Assembly: GCA_964541375.1 (NCBI GenBank)
Contig: CAZIPT010000084.1
Coordinates: forward strand, 1-9,676
Direction: 5' to 3'
Origin: JBAXEO01 sp964541375
GTDB taxonomy: Bacteria; Actinomycetota; Coriobacteriia; Anaerosomatales; JAAXUF01
DNA length: 9,676 nt
Shown: piece by piece, positions 1-5,837 of the stretch
How the letters are laid out: every line of letters starts with the position of its first letter
Position numbering within the stretch: position 1 is the stretch's first letter
The notes under the pieces: generated by a model
Database searches by the model: none
What the model was told of the DNA's origin: nothing
The model's input: the letters and a program-made list of their open reading frames with translations, nothing else
Translations under genes and position numbers: made by a program

Positions 1-741
1 GAAGATGCGCTCCGTCAGGGCCTCGTCGATGCTGTGCATGACGACTTCCTGCGGGGTGATGTCGAGCTTGGCGAGGAACTGCATCTGCACGTCGCAGAAG
101 GCGCCGATGGCCTCCTGGGCGAACATGAGAGCGGCGAGCATGTCCTCTTCGGTGACTTCCTGCGCGCCGGCCTCGAGCATGTAGACGGCGTCCTTGGAAC
201 CGGCGACCACCAGGTCGAGATCGGAATCCTCGGCCTGATCGAAGCTCGGGTTGACCAGGAACTCGCCGGTCTCCATGTCGCGGCAGATGCGCACGCCGGC
301 CAGTGGGCCCTCGAAGGGCAGGCCGGCGGCCATGAGAGCCGCGCTGGCGCCCATGATCGAGATGACATCGGGCTGGTTGATCTGGTCGGCACTGAGGACG
401 GTCGCGATGACCTGGACCTCGTTGCGGAACCCGTCAGCGAACGAGCTGCGGATCGGGCGGTCGATCATCCGAGCGGTCAGCGTGGCCTTCTCGGACGGGC
501 GTGACTCGCGCTTGATGAAGCCGCCGGGGATCTTGCCGCCGGCGTACATGCGCTCTTCGAAATCGACCGTCAGCGGGAAGAAGTCCAGGTCCTTCGGGAA
601 CTTCGACGCAGTGGCGGTGACGAGAACGATGGTCTCGCCCTGACGAACCAGGATGGCGCCCCCGGCCTGCTTGGCCAACTCCCCGGTCTCGAGCACGTAC
701 TCCTTGCCGTAAAGCTCAAACGTTTCCACTACCTTAGCCAT
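1..741 (-). CDS. pnp: Polyribonucleotide nucleotidyltransferase (PNPase), N-terminal part, cut by window edge
   Basis: PNPase is a phosphorolytic 3'-5' exoribonuclease that releases nucleoside diphosphates and takes part in mRNA decay. The 247 visible codons cover the first RNase PH-like domain and the beginning of the all-alpha linker; the second RNase PH domain, KH and S1 domains lie outside the window. The strongest signature is at residues 54-105, including FFPLTVD, YAGGKIPGGF, RPSEKATLTARMIDRP and FADGF, the RNA/phosphate-binding region of the family. Two positions depart from the commonest form: KRESRPSE where KREGRPSE is usual (residue 80), and RPIRSSF where RPIRP is usual (residue 99). 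The ATG at 741 is preceded by a purine-rich GAGAGAAG at a workable distance and gives the normal MAKVVETFEL-type start. It lies downstream of rpsO, the classic rpsO-pnp arrangement, behind an intrinsic terminator. Identity is near certain; only the 3' part is missing. Confidence 0.97.
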   Translation of the reverse strand, partial: MAKVVETFELYGKEYVLETGELAKQAGGAILVRQGETIVLVTATASKFPKDLDFFPLTVDFEERMYAGGKIPGGFIKRESRPSEKATLTARMIDRPIRSSFADGFRNEVQVIATVLSADQINQPDVISIMGASAALMAAGLPFEGPLAGVRICRDMETGEFLVNPSFDQAEDSDLDLVVAGSKDAVYMLEAGAQEVTEEDMLAALMFAQEAIGAFCDVQMQFLAKLDITPQEVVMHSIDEALTERIF

Positions 742-797
742 AAAGCTTCTCTCTTCTTCCCTCTACCGCACCGGGCGCCCCATGCGCCGCGGCTCAT
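729..797 (-). CDS. Possible 22-aa leader ORF overlapping the pnp start
   Basis: This short ORF (MSRGAWGARCGRGKKREALWLR, then TAG) begins with ATG at 797. An AAGGGGAG sequence lies about 5 nt upstream, a better Shine-Dalgarno match than the one directly before pnp. It reads in a different frame and its stop lies 13 nt inside pnp, so ribosomes ending on it would terminate on top of the pnp start codon. That layout fits translational coupling or a leader peptide. It is too short to judge by coding statistics and could be chance in GC-rich DNA. No function is claimed. Confidence 0.22.
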   Translation of the reverse strand: MSRGAWGARCGRGKKREALWLR

Positions 798-812
798 CGT
801 CTCTCCCCTTGT

Positions 813-859
813 TGCGCTTCGATGCGCACCCGAGGTCGGTCTACCCGTATCGGACGGGT
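813..859 (-). promoter_or_regulatory. Structured pnp leader: two small hairpins
   Basis: On the minus strand, upstream of pnp, two short perfect inverted repeats follow one another. The first is ACCCGT/ACGGGT with a 5-nt loop (843-859) and the second is TGCGC/GCGCA with a 6-nt loop (813-828). They lie between the rpsO terminator and the SD of the leader ORF. In E. coli the pnp leader hairpin is cut by RNase III and mediates PNPase autocontrol. A similar role here is only an analogy; the stems are short and GC-rich, so chance is possible. Confidence 0.25.
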
Positions 860-883
860 CTGGCGCCGTGAGACGTGCCGACG

Positions 884-921
884 CCAACAAAACAAGAAGG
901 CGGGGTATGATCCCCGCCTTC
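884..921 (-). terminator. Intrinsic terminator after rpsO
   Basis: A perfect 10-bp stem (896-905 with 912-921, arms GAAGGCGGGG and CCCCGCCTTC) closes a 6-nt loop. Read on the minus strand it is followed at once by TTGTTTTGTTGG, a U-rich tract in the RNA. It starts 17 nt past the rpsO stop codon. Both the position and the T-tract orientation make it a rho-independent terminator of rpsO. No convincing promoter is visible between it and pnp, so pnp may depend on read-through. Confidence 0.88.
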
Positions 922-937
922 AGGTCTCTACAAGATG

Positions 938-1207
938 TTACCCACGAATCCCAAGATCGCTGATGACCTTGCGGTACCTCTCGATGTCGCTCTTCTTGAG
1001 GTAGTTCAGAAGGCGGCGACGCTGGCCGACCATCTGCAGAAGGCCACGGCGGGTGTGGTGGTCCTTCTTGTGGATCTTGAGGTGCTCGGTGAGGTCGCGG
1101 ATGCGCTGCGTGAGCAGGGCGACCTGAACCTCGGTCGAGCCGGTGTCGTTATCGCCGCGCTTGTACTGCGCGATGATATCGGACTTAACGTCCTTCTCTA
1201 GCGGCAT
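938..1207 (-). CDS. rpsO: 30S ribosomal protein S15
   Basis: S15 is a primary 16S rRNA-binding protein of the small subunit. It binds the three-way junction of helices 20-22 and nucleates assembly of the platform. The product is 89 aa, the usual S15 length. Signatures include MPLEKDVKSDIIAQYKR, then DTGSTEVQVALLTQRI with the rRNA-contacting segment, then HKKDHHTRRGLL and the C-terminal RRRLLNYL and YRKVISDLGIRG. A longer version from a GTG at 1219 is possible, but that GTG is part of the Shine-Dalgarno sequence (AAAGGTGG, 8 nt before the ATG at 1207), so the ATG at 1207 is chosen. The gene has its own upstream promoter and structured leader and ends at an intrinsic terminator before pnp. Autoregulation by S15 binding its own leader is known in several bacteria and is plausible here. 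Confidence 0.97.
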   Translation of the reverse strand: MPLEKDVKSDIIAQYKRGDNDTGSTEVQVALLTQRIRDLTEHLKIHKKDHHTRRGLLQMVGQRRRLLNYLKKSDIERYRKVISDLGIRG

Positions 1208-1215
1208 ATTCTTTT

Positions 1216-1283
1216 CCACCTTTCACGTGGAGTCCGCCCCGGTCCGAGATGGCCGTCGGTGAGTCGTACCTCACAGGCCGGGG
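1216..1283 (-). promoter_or_regulatory. Possible S15 autoregulatory leader (three-way junction plus SD hairpin)
   Basis: The rpsO 5' UTR on the minus strand contains an outer 6-bp stem CCCCGG/CCGGGG (1278-1283 with 1237-1242). It encloses two small hairpins: GTGAG/CTCAC around a 6-nt loop (1259-1274) and CCGA/TCGG around an 8-nt loop (1244-1259). The two share one base, so one stem must give up a pair. Together they form a three-way junction. Just downstream, CCAC can pair with GTGG of the Shine-Dalgarno sequence (1216-1230). S15 naturally binds a three-way junction in 16S rRNA, and rpsO leaders in several phyla mimic it. The pairings are read by eye; the regulatory role is inference. Confidence 0.4.
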
Positions 1284-1303
1284 TAGTGGGATGTAGCCGA
1301 GGG

Positions 1304-1312
1304 AGTATAGCA
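1304..1312 (-). promoter_or_regulatory. Extended -10 promoter for rpsO
   Basis: On the minus strand the sequence TGTGTGCTATACT gives a -10 hexamer TATACT (5 of 6 consensus, at 1309-1304) with a TGn extension directly upstream (1312-1310). The expected transcription start is near 1297, giving a leader of about 90 nt that contains the whole predicted three-way junction. No good -35 hexamer lies at 16-18 nt, as is common for extended -10 promoters. Confidence 0.55.
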
Positions 1313-1394
1313 CACACGGCTCGGGGCGTGGCCGCTCGCCGAAGTCCATTCGACGCGGCGATTCCCGAGGAGTAGAACATACACCAAGGGAGAG

Positions 1395-1417
1395 GAGCGG
1401 CGGGGGCCCTGCCGCTC
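1395..1417 (+). repeat. 7-bp hairpin in the leader of the exported-protein gene
   Basis: GAGCGGC and GCCGCTC form a perfect 7-bp stem around a 9-nt loop. It ends 25 nt before the ATG at 1443. It could be a leader structure of the plus-strand gene. On neither strand is it followed by a clear run of T, so it is not called a terminator. Confidence 0.4.
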
Positions 1418-1442
1418 ACCATGCGAGGGGATGGAGGCCGCT

Positions 1443-2108
1443 ATGATCACTGAACGCACTGAAGACCAGGCCCAGAAGGCCGACGAGGCACCGACACTCG
1501 ATCGCCGGGGCATGTTGACCGCTATGGCTGTGACCGCCGCCGGTATTGTCGGCGCTGCCGCTCTACCGAGTACCGCGCTCGCTGTCGCCTCCCCCACACT
1601 CGGCACGGGGACAGAGCCCGGCGCATGGGGTGGAAACGCCAATGCGGGCGGCGGAGTAGGCGTCAGGGGCGATTCGGTCACGGGTGACGGCGTCGTCGGC
1701 TACAGCAGCGGTCTCGCCAAGAGCGGTGTCTACGGAAACAACACGACCGGCATGGGTGGCATCGGTGTCACGGGCGACGGCGCCGTGAAGGGTGTGCATG
1801 GCCGGACAACTGTGGGCATAGGGGTCCACGGCGAGTCCGCAACCGGCACAGCGCTTCTCGTCAGCGGGAAGGCCCAATTCTCGCGCTCTGGCCTGACCCC
1901 GTTCCCAAAGAAGAAGAACTCAATCATCGTCACGGTGCCCGGTGGGCTGACTACGGGCTTCTCGAAGATCTTCGCGACCATGCAGGGCTCGCCTGGTGAC
2001 GGTGTCTACATCGCTTACGCCGCCAAGAACACGACATCGACGATCAAGATCCGCCTGAACAAGAAGTCCACCAAGGCCAGCAACGTCGCCTGGTGGGTGA
2101 TCGACTAG
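1443..2108 (+). CDS. Predicted Tat-exported glycine-rich repeat protein, function unknown
   Basis: The 221-aa product has a twin-arginine signal: DRRGMLT at residues 20-26, a hydrophobic stretch to about residue 41, and a likely cleavage site after STALA (residue 47). The middle (about 71-140) is a degenerate repeat of short units such as GVRGDS, GVVGYS, GVYGNN, GVTGDG, GVHGRT and GVHGES. Such units are known from surface, tail-fibre-like and secreted bacterial proteins. A C-terminal module (about 143-221) starts ALLVSGKAQFSRSG, continues with an alternating beta-like pattern (IIVTVPGGLT, GVYIAYAA, IKIRLNKK) and ends AWWVID. The ATG at 1443 is preferred over the one at 1431 because GGAGG lies 5 nt before it; the upstream ATG would add only four residues. 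No membrane anchor or enzyme motif is seen. The gene runs against all neighbours and sits between ribF and rpsO, suggesting insertion into a conserved cluster. No strong promoter was recognised. Confidence 0.85.
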   Translation: MITERTEDQAQKADEAPTLDRRGMLTAMAVTAAGIVGAAALPSTALAVASPTLGTGTEPGAWGGNANAGGGVGVRGDSVTGDGVVGYSSGLAKSGVYGNNTTGMGGIGVTGDGAVKGVHGRTTVGIGVHGESATGTALLVSGKAQFSRSGLTPFPKKKNSIIVTVPGGLTTGFSKIFATMQGSPGDGVYIAYAAKNTTSTIKIRLNKKSTKASNVAWWVID

Positions 2109-2115
2109 CACTTCC

Positions 2116-2148
2116 GGTACGCGAGTACCCACACGCGAAGCCGCGCGT
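2116..2148. repeat. Two small hairpins between convergent gene ends
   Basis: The 45-nt gap between the plus-strand gene and ribF holds GGTAC/GTACC around a GCGA tetraloop (2116-2129) and ACGCG/CGCGT around a 6-nt loop (2133-2148). Hairpins here could act on both convergent transcripts, protecting 3' ends or helping termination. Neither has a T-tract on either strand, so they are not called intrinsic terminators. Confidence 0.35.
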
Positions 2149-2153
2149 CTGCT

Positions 2154-3854
2154 CTATCGACCGCCCTCGGCGGTCCGCTCGTCGACCTCGGCGAGAAGCA
2201 GCCGCGCGGCTTCTGCGTGCTCGCTGGGGACGCGCAGTGCGAACTTGGTCTCCCGTAGCGCGAAAAGCTTGAGCAGCGGAGCCTCAGTGGGCGAGAACGG
2301 CTTCCACTCGGCCGGTATGCCAGCCGCCGATAGCGCGTACTCGATCGCGCCGAGGCGGTGCTTGTCGTAGCCCACGTCACGGGCGATGGTCTTCCAGCCG
2401 TCGAGAGGCTCCGGTGACAGCGCCCGTGGCGGGCGGTCGACGGCCCGCACGGCCTGCTCGGCGGCCTCAAGCGCAGCAGGATCGTCGATGTAGCCGTCGG
2501 CGCCCTCATGCGCGGGCACCGACTCCAGTGCAGCCTCGACCAGGACGCGCGCCTCCTCGTAGGACCCCTTGGGCACCAACAGCGTGAACGGCTGGTCGTA
2601 CGAGCCCGCGCCCGGAAGCCCGGATGGTCTGAGGTCGGGCGGGTATGGATCCCAGGCGAAGGGGATCCCCGCCGCTTCGAGCGGGGCGCTGGCGGCAAAC
2701 GCCTTGTTGACCCCGGCGAGAGCGCCGTAGAACTCCAGAGGCGGCACCACCGCAACCCACTCGCCCACGGCAATGTCGTCGAAATAGACCGGCGCGCTGT
2801 GTGCAGCAGCATCCTCGGCCGCCTCAAGTGCCTCCGGGTCGCTCACGACGGGAGACCCATCCGCCAGCTCGTCGTGGAAGGGGGCGTCGTACGGGTCGGG
2901 GTCTCCGTCATCGTCCGGAACCGGAAAGCCGGCGATCCGCAGGCTCGCCTCCACGTCTGCGGCGATCGCCTCCTTGAGCTGGTCGACCGAGTCGTAGGAT
3001 CGCTGGTCTCGCAGGCGCTCGAAGAACAAGAGCGTGAGAGGCTGGTCGTACAGGTCGCCATCGAAGCCGATAAGATGCGCCTCGAGATAGTCGCGCGCAG
3101 CCGGGAACATCGGGGGTCGGCCGACTGAGATCGCGGCGGCCCACGGCGTACCGTTGGGCAGGATCGCGCGGCCCGCATAGACCCCTTCGGCGGGTAGCGC
3201 GGCGAATCCCACCGGGACCACGTTGGCCGTAGGGAACCCCAGCGACGCGCCCTCTCCCCGCCCCCGGTGCACCTCGCCGACAACCGCGGTCGCCCGTCCC
3301 AGCAGCTGCGCAGCGCCTACAACGTCGCCTTGGGCGACCAGCGCGCGTGTGCGGCTCGACGTCACCGGTTCGTCGCCGGCGAGCACCAGGTCGTGCGCGA
3401 CCACTTCGATGCCGTGCTCGGCCCCGATGCGCTGGAGCGTCCCGACGTCGCCCTCCGCTCGGCAGCCGAATCGGAAGTCACCCCCCACGTGCACCGCAAC
3501 GGGCTTGACCGCGGCCAGGAGCACGAGGTCCAGGAACTCCTCGGGGCACATCTCGGCGAGCTCGTGTGTGAACGGGACCACCAGGATCGCATCCACTCCG
3601 GTCGCGGCGATGAAGGTGAGCTTGTCGGCGAGCGTAAGGAGCTGCGGCGCGGCGGTATCGGGCGAAACGATCTGGTCGGGATCGCGGTCGAACGTGACCG
3701 CCATCGACTCCACGCGACGCTCGATCGCATCGGCGACGGTGTCGGCGAGTAGCGCCTGATGGCCCAGGTGCACGCCATCGAACACGCCGATTGCCACTAC
3801 GGCGCTGCCCACCGGGGACATCCCCGGCTCCCACGAGATGATCCTCGCCGTCAT
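2154..3854 (-). CDS. ribF: Bifunctional riboflavin kinase/FAD synthetase with a duplicated C-terminal extension
   Basis: RibF phosphorylates riboflavin to FMN and adenylylates FMN to FAD. The N-terminal FMN adenylyltransferase domain (about 15-185) has GVFDGVHLGHQ with the HxGH nucleotidyl-transfer motif (residues 23-33), VTFDRDP, VGGDFRFG and a TSSRTRALVAQGDV segment (165-178) where SSTxxR is usual. The riboflavin kinase domain (about 190-307) has LGFPTANV with the PTxN metal site, GVYAG, a likely catalytic Glu at 258 (YLEAHLIGFDGDLYDQ), then LRDQRSYDSVDQL. The usual protein ends near residue 307. This one continues to 566 through an acidic linker into two related blocks of about 100-110 residues (339-447 and 458-558), each beginning DPxALEAAE and later carrying AAGIP and an LxVP/ExA-rich segment. 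These resemble the DUF2007 signal-transducing family, though that assignment is by eye. The start overlaps the truB stop as ATGA, the only sensible start for this operon gene. Confidence 0.95.
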   Translation of the reverse strand: MTARIISWEPGMSPVGSAVVAIGVFDGVHLGHQALLADTVADAIERRVESMAVTFDRDPDQIVSPDTAAPQLLTLADKLTFIAATGVDAILVVPFTHELAEMCPEEFLDLVLLAAVKPVAVHVGGDFRFGCRAEGDVGTLQRIGAEHGIEVVAHDLVLAGDEPVTSSRTRALVAQGDVVGAAQLLGRATAVVGEVHRGRGEGASLGFPTANVVPVGFAALPAEGVYAGRAILPNGTPWAAAISVGRPPMFPAARDYLEAHLIGFDGDLYDQPLTLLFFERLRDQRSYDSVDQLKEAIAADVEASLRIAGFPVPDDDGDPDPYDAPFHDELADGSPVVSDPEALEAAEDAAAHSAPVYFDDIAVGEWVAVVPPLEFYGALAGVNKAFAASAPLEAAGIPFAWDPYPPDLRPSGLPGAGSYDQPFTLLVPKGSYEEARVLVEAALESVPAHEGADGYIDDPAALEAAEQAVRAVDRPPRALSPEPLDGWKTIARDVGYDKHRLGAIEYALSAAGIPAEWKPFSPTEAPLLKLFALRETKFALRVPSEHAEAARLLLAEVDERTAEGGR

Positions 3855-4858
3855 CGCACTCCCCTGACGCCGCCGGGAATGATCACTTGCGGCTTGAGCT
3901 GACTTCCCGAGCGAGCATACACGCCCAGCAGCACTCCCGCGTGCACCACCGCGATACTCTCACCGTGTTCGAGCGCGCCTGCGCCCACGGCTGCCGCGTC
4001 GAGCGTGCCGCCGTTGCTCACGAGCAACGCGTCCGGCGCCTCCACCTGCACCGCGCTCAGCCCGAGGGCCGCAACTGCATCAACAAACAGCCGGGCCGCG
4101 CCGTGTTCCGTCTGGTCGGACGAACCGGTGCCGTCCTGCAGTGTCGGCTTCGCGCGCGAATCTGAATCGACGCGCGTCGCGGTCTCGATCTGCTCGAGGG
4201 TGTACGCCGAGGTTACGTCCATCGCGCCTGAGCGCACGCGGCGCAGCGCTCCCAAGTGGGCCGCTGTGTTGAGTGCGCGCCCAAGATCCCGTGCGAGCGC
4301 GCGGACGTAGGTGCCCTTGGAGACCGCGAACTCGATGTCCCAGGCGACCTCGCCCGTACATTCAACCCCCACGAGCGTCGCCGAGACCACCTGCACGCTA
4401 CGCGGCTCCAACTCGATCGCTTCTCCCGCCCGAGCCGCCTCGTAGGCCACGACGCCGCCGCGCTTGATCGCCGAGTACGCCGGCGGAATCTGCTCGTGCG
4501 TCCCGACGAGCGCTGCGACCGTGCTCGCCGCGAAGAAGGGATCGCACACCTCGTCGGGAACCGATGCCGTGACGGTCACGCGACCCTCGGCGTCGTCGGT
4601 GTCGGTCTCCGTGCCGAATACCACCCGAGCGCGGTAGGACTTCTCGGCGGAGGTCAGGTACGGGGCGAGGCGTGTAGCCGGGCCGACAAGGACGACCAGC
4701 AACCCTGTGGCAAGCGGGTCGAGCGTACCGGCGTGGCCAACGCGTCGCTCACCGGTCAGCCGCCGTACGCGGTCGACCACGTCGTGGCTCGTCATACCGG
4801 CAGGCTTGTCGACCAGCAGGACGCCTGACAGGTCGGTCTGGCCGCGCTTTGCGCTCAC
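3851..4858 (-). CDS. truB: tRNA pseudouridine(55) synthase
   Basis: TruB isomerises U55 to pseudouridine in the T-arm of tRNAs and also acts as a tRNA chaperone. The 335-aa product begins GVLLVDKPAGMTSHDVV. It carries the catalytic motif GHAGTLDPLATGLL with the nucleophilic Asp at 47, then the KSYRARVVFGTETDTDDAEG motif (73-91), PPAYSAIKRGG (125-135) and SKGTYVRALARDLG (180-193). A low-complexity stretch rich in S, D, T and G (about 228-254) separates the catalytic body from the C-terminal PUA-like region, making it slightly longer than the E. coli protein. Translation starts at a GTG (4858) that overlaps the nrnA stop as GTGA; the end overlaps ribF as ATGA, so coupling on both sides is likely. 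Confidence 0.97.
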   Translation of the reverse strand: MSAKRGQTDLSGVLLVDKPAGMTSHDVVDRVRRLTGERRVGHAGTLDPLATGLLVVLVGPATRLAPYLTSAEKSYRARVVFGTETDTDDAEGRVTVTASVPDEVCDPFFAASTVAALVGTHEQIPPAYSAIKRGGVVAYEAARAGEAIELEPRSVQVVSATLVGVECTGEVAWDIEFAVSKGTYVRALARDLGRALNTAAHLGALRRVRSGAMDVTSAYTLEQIETATRVDSDSRAKPTLQDGTGSSDQTEHGAARLFVDAVAALGLSAVQVEAPDALLVSNGGTLDAAAVGAGALEHGESIAVVHAGVLLGVYARSGSQLKPQVIIPGGVRGVR

Positions 4859-5820
4859 GCGTGGTCGCCACCGGGGAGGAGCGGGAGCAAGATGGGCAGG
4901 AGCGTCTCGATATCGCCCTCGAACGTGAAGCCGGAAGCGGCCTTGTGCCCGCCGCCTCCAAAATGATTCGCGACGGAGCCCACGTCGGCACCGGTCTTCG
5001 AGCGCAGGTTCACGCGAACCTCGGTCGCGTGTTGGCGCAGGAACACGGCGGCCTCGATGCCGCCGATGACCCGGATGGCGTCCGGTAGGTTCTCCGCCTC
5101 TTCAGGCAATACGTCGAGTTCCTTGAAGTCAGCGTCGGTGAGCCACGCGTAGGCGACGTGCCCATGGTTGGCGAGCGTCAGACGCGAGAGAGCACGCGAC
5201 TCGATGGCGAGCGACGCCGACGACCGGCTCTGGTAGACGTGATGAGCCACGTCAGCCGGGCTGACGCCTGCGTCGATCATGGCAGCAGCGTCCCGCAGTG
5301 CGGAAGCCGTGGTGTTCGCATACGAGAAGCGCCCCGTGTCGGTCACGAGCCCCACGTAGCAGCACTCCGCCACATCGGCGCTCGGCGCCCCAAGCGTCTG
5401 CGCAAACTCCCACACAAGCTGCGCCGTGGCGGAAGCCGACGGGTCAACGACATTGATGGCGCCGAACTCGTCGCCACCGGGGTGGTGGTCGAAGACGATG
5501 ACGGTCTGTGCGGCCTGCGCGAGCGGTTCGCCCAGCCCCAGGCGTGCCATGATCGGGGTATCCATCGCCATGAAGACATCGGGTGTCTCGAGTTGCTCGG
5601 CAGGTACGTAGAGGCCGAATCCCGGCAGGAAGCCGTAGGTCGACGGTGCGTCCTCGGAATTCGCGAGTGTGGGGACGGCCGGAATGCCGTTCTCACGTAG
5701 CGCGAGCGTCATCCCCAGCACGGAACCGACCGCGTCACCGTCGGGCCTGACGTGTCCGCAGACGATCACGGAAGACGCCTTGCGGAGCGCAACGAGCGCG
5801 TGGTGGAACTGGGCGAGCAC
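4855..5820 (-). CDS. nrnA: DHH-family bifunctional oligoribonuclease/PAP phosphatase (NrnA-like)
   Basis: NrnA degrades 2-5 nt RNA fragments and, in many bacteria, dephosphorylates 3'-phosphoadenosine 5'-phosphate. The 321-aa product has the DHH phosphoesterase motifs in order: HVRPDGDAVGS (23-33), DTP near 87-89, FDHHPGGDEFG (110-120) and GLVTDTGRFSY (157-167). It ends with a DHHA1 domain carrying NHFGGGGHKAASGF (285-298). An open frame continues upstream to 6099, but that part overlaps rbfA and looks like basic low-complexity noise, so the start is set at the GTG at 5820, 7 nt after the rbfA stop. GAGGAGG inside the end of rbfA serves as a rather distant SD (12 nt), and can pair with CCTCC just before the GTG. 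This is the usual gene between rbfA and truB in Gram-positive bacteria. NrnA versus NrnB subtype is not provable from motifs alone. Confidence 0.93.
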   Translation of the reverse strand: MLAQFHHALVALRKASSVIVCGHVRPDGDAVGSVLGMTLALRENGIPAVPTLANSEDAPSTYGFLPGFGLYVPAEQLETPDVFMAMDTPIMARLGLGEPLAQAAQTVIVFDHHPGGDEFGAINVVDPSASATAQLVWEFAQTLGAPSADVAECCYVGLVTDTGRFSYANTTASALRDAAAMIDAGVSPADVAHHVYQSRSSASLAIESRALSRLTLANHGHVAYAWLTDADFKELDVLPEEAENLPDAIRVIGGIEAAVFLRQHATEVRVNLRSKTGADVGSVANHFGGGGHKAASGFTFEGDIETLLPILLPLLPGGDHA

Positions 5821-5821
5821 G

Positions 5822-5837
5822 GGAGGTCTACGCCTCC
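5822..5837 (-). promoter_or_regulatory. Hairpin over the rbfA stop codon and nrnA SD
   Basis: GGAGG (the core of the nrnA SD, within the last rbfA codons) and CCTCC (right before the nrnA GTG) form a perfect 5-bp stem. Its 6-nt loop CGTAGA contains the rbfA stop codon TAG. A ribosome finishing rbfA would open the stem, which fits translational coupling of nrnA to rbfA. The coupling is inferred from the layout. Confidence 0.4.

Noticed and set aside
34..643. Plus-strand open frames opposite pnp
   Set aside because: They are antisense to a well-conserved PNPase frame, have no SD and show no recognisable protein features.
1208..1219. rpsO starting at GTG 1219 (93 aa)
   Set aside because: The GTG forms part of the SD (AAAGGTGG) for the ATG at 1207, which yields the standard 89-aa S15.
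1349..1378. Possible promoter for the plus-strand gene (TTCGAC, 18 nt, TAGAAC)
   Set aside because: The -35 match is too poor and the -10 only partial, so I could not support it as a feature.
1395..1417. The 7-bp GAGCGGC/GCCGCTC hairpin as a terminator
   Set aside because: No T-tract follows on either strand; kept only as a hairpin.
1431..1442. Start of the exported-protein gene at ATG 1431
   Set aside because: The purine-rich GAGGGG abuts this ATG with no spacer, whereas GGAGG stands 5 nt before the ATG at 1443. The difference is only four residues, so it is not excluded.
2508..3752. Plus-strand open frames opposite ribF
   Set aside because: They are shadows of the ribF frame, Arg/Ser/Gly-rich, and conflict with clear RibF motifs.
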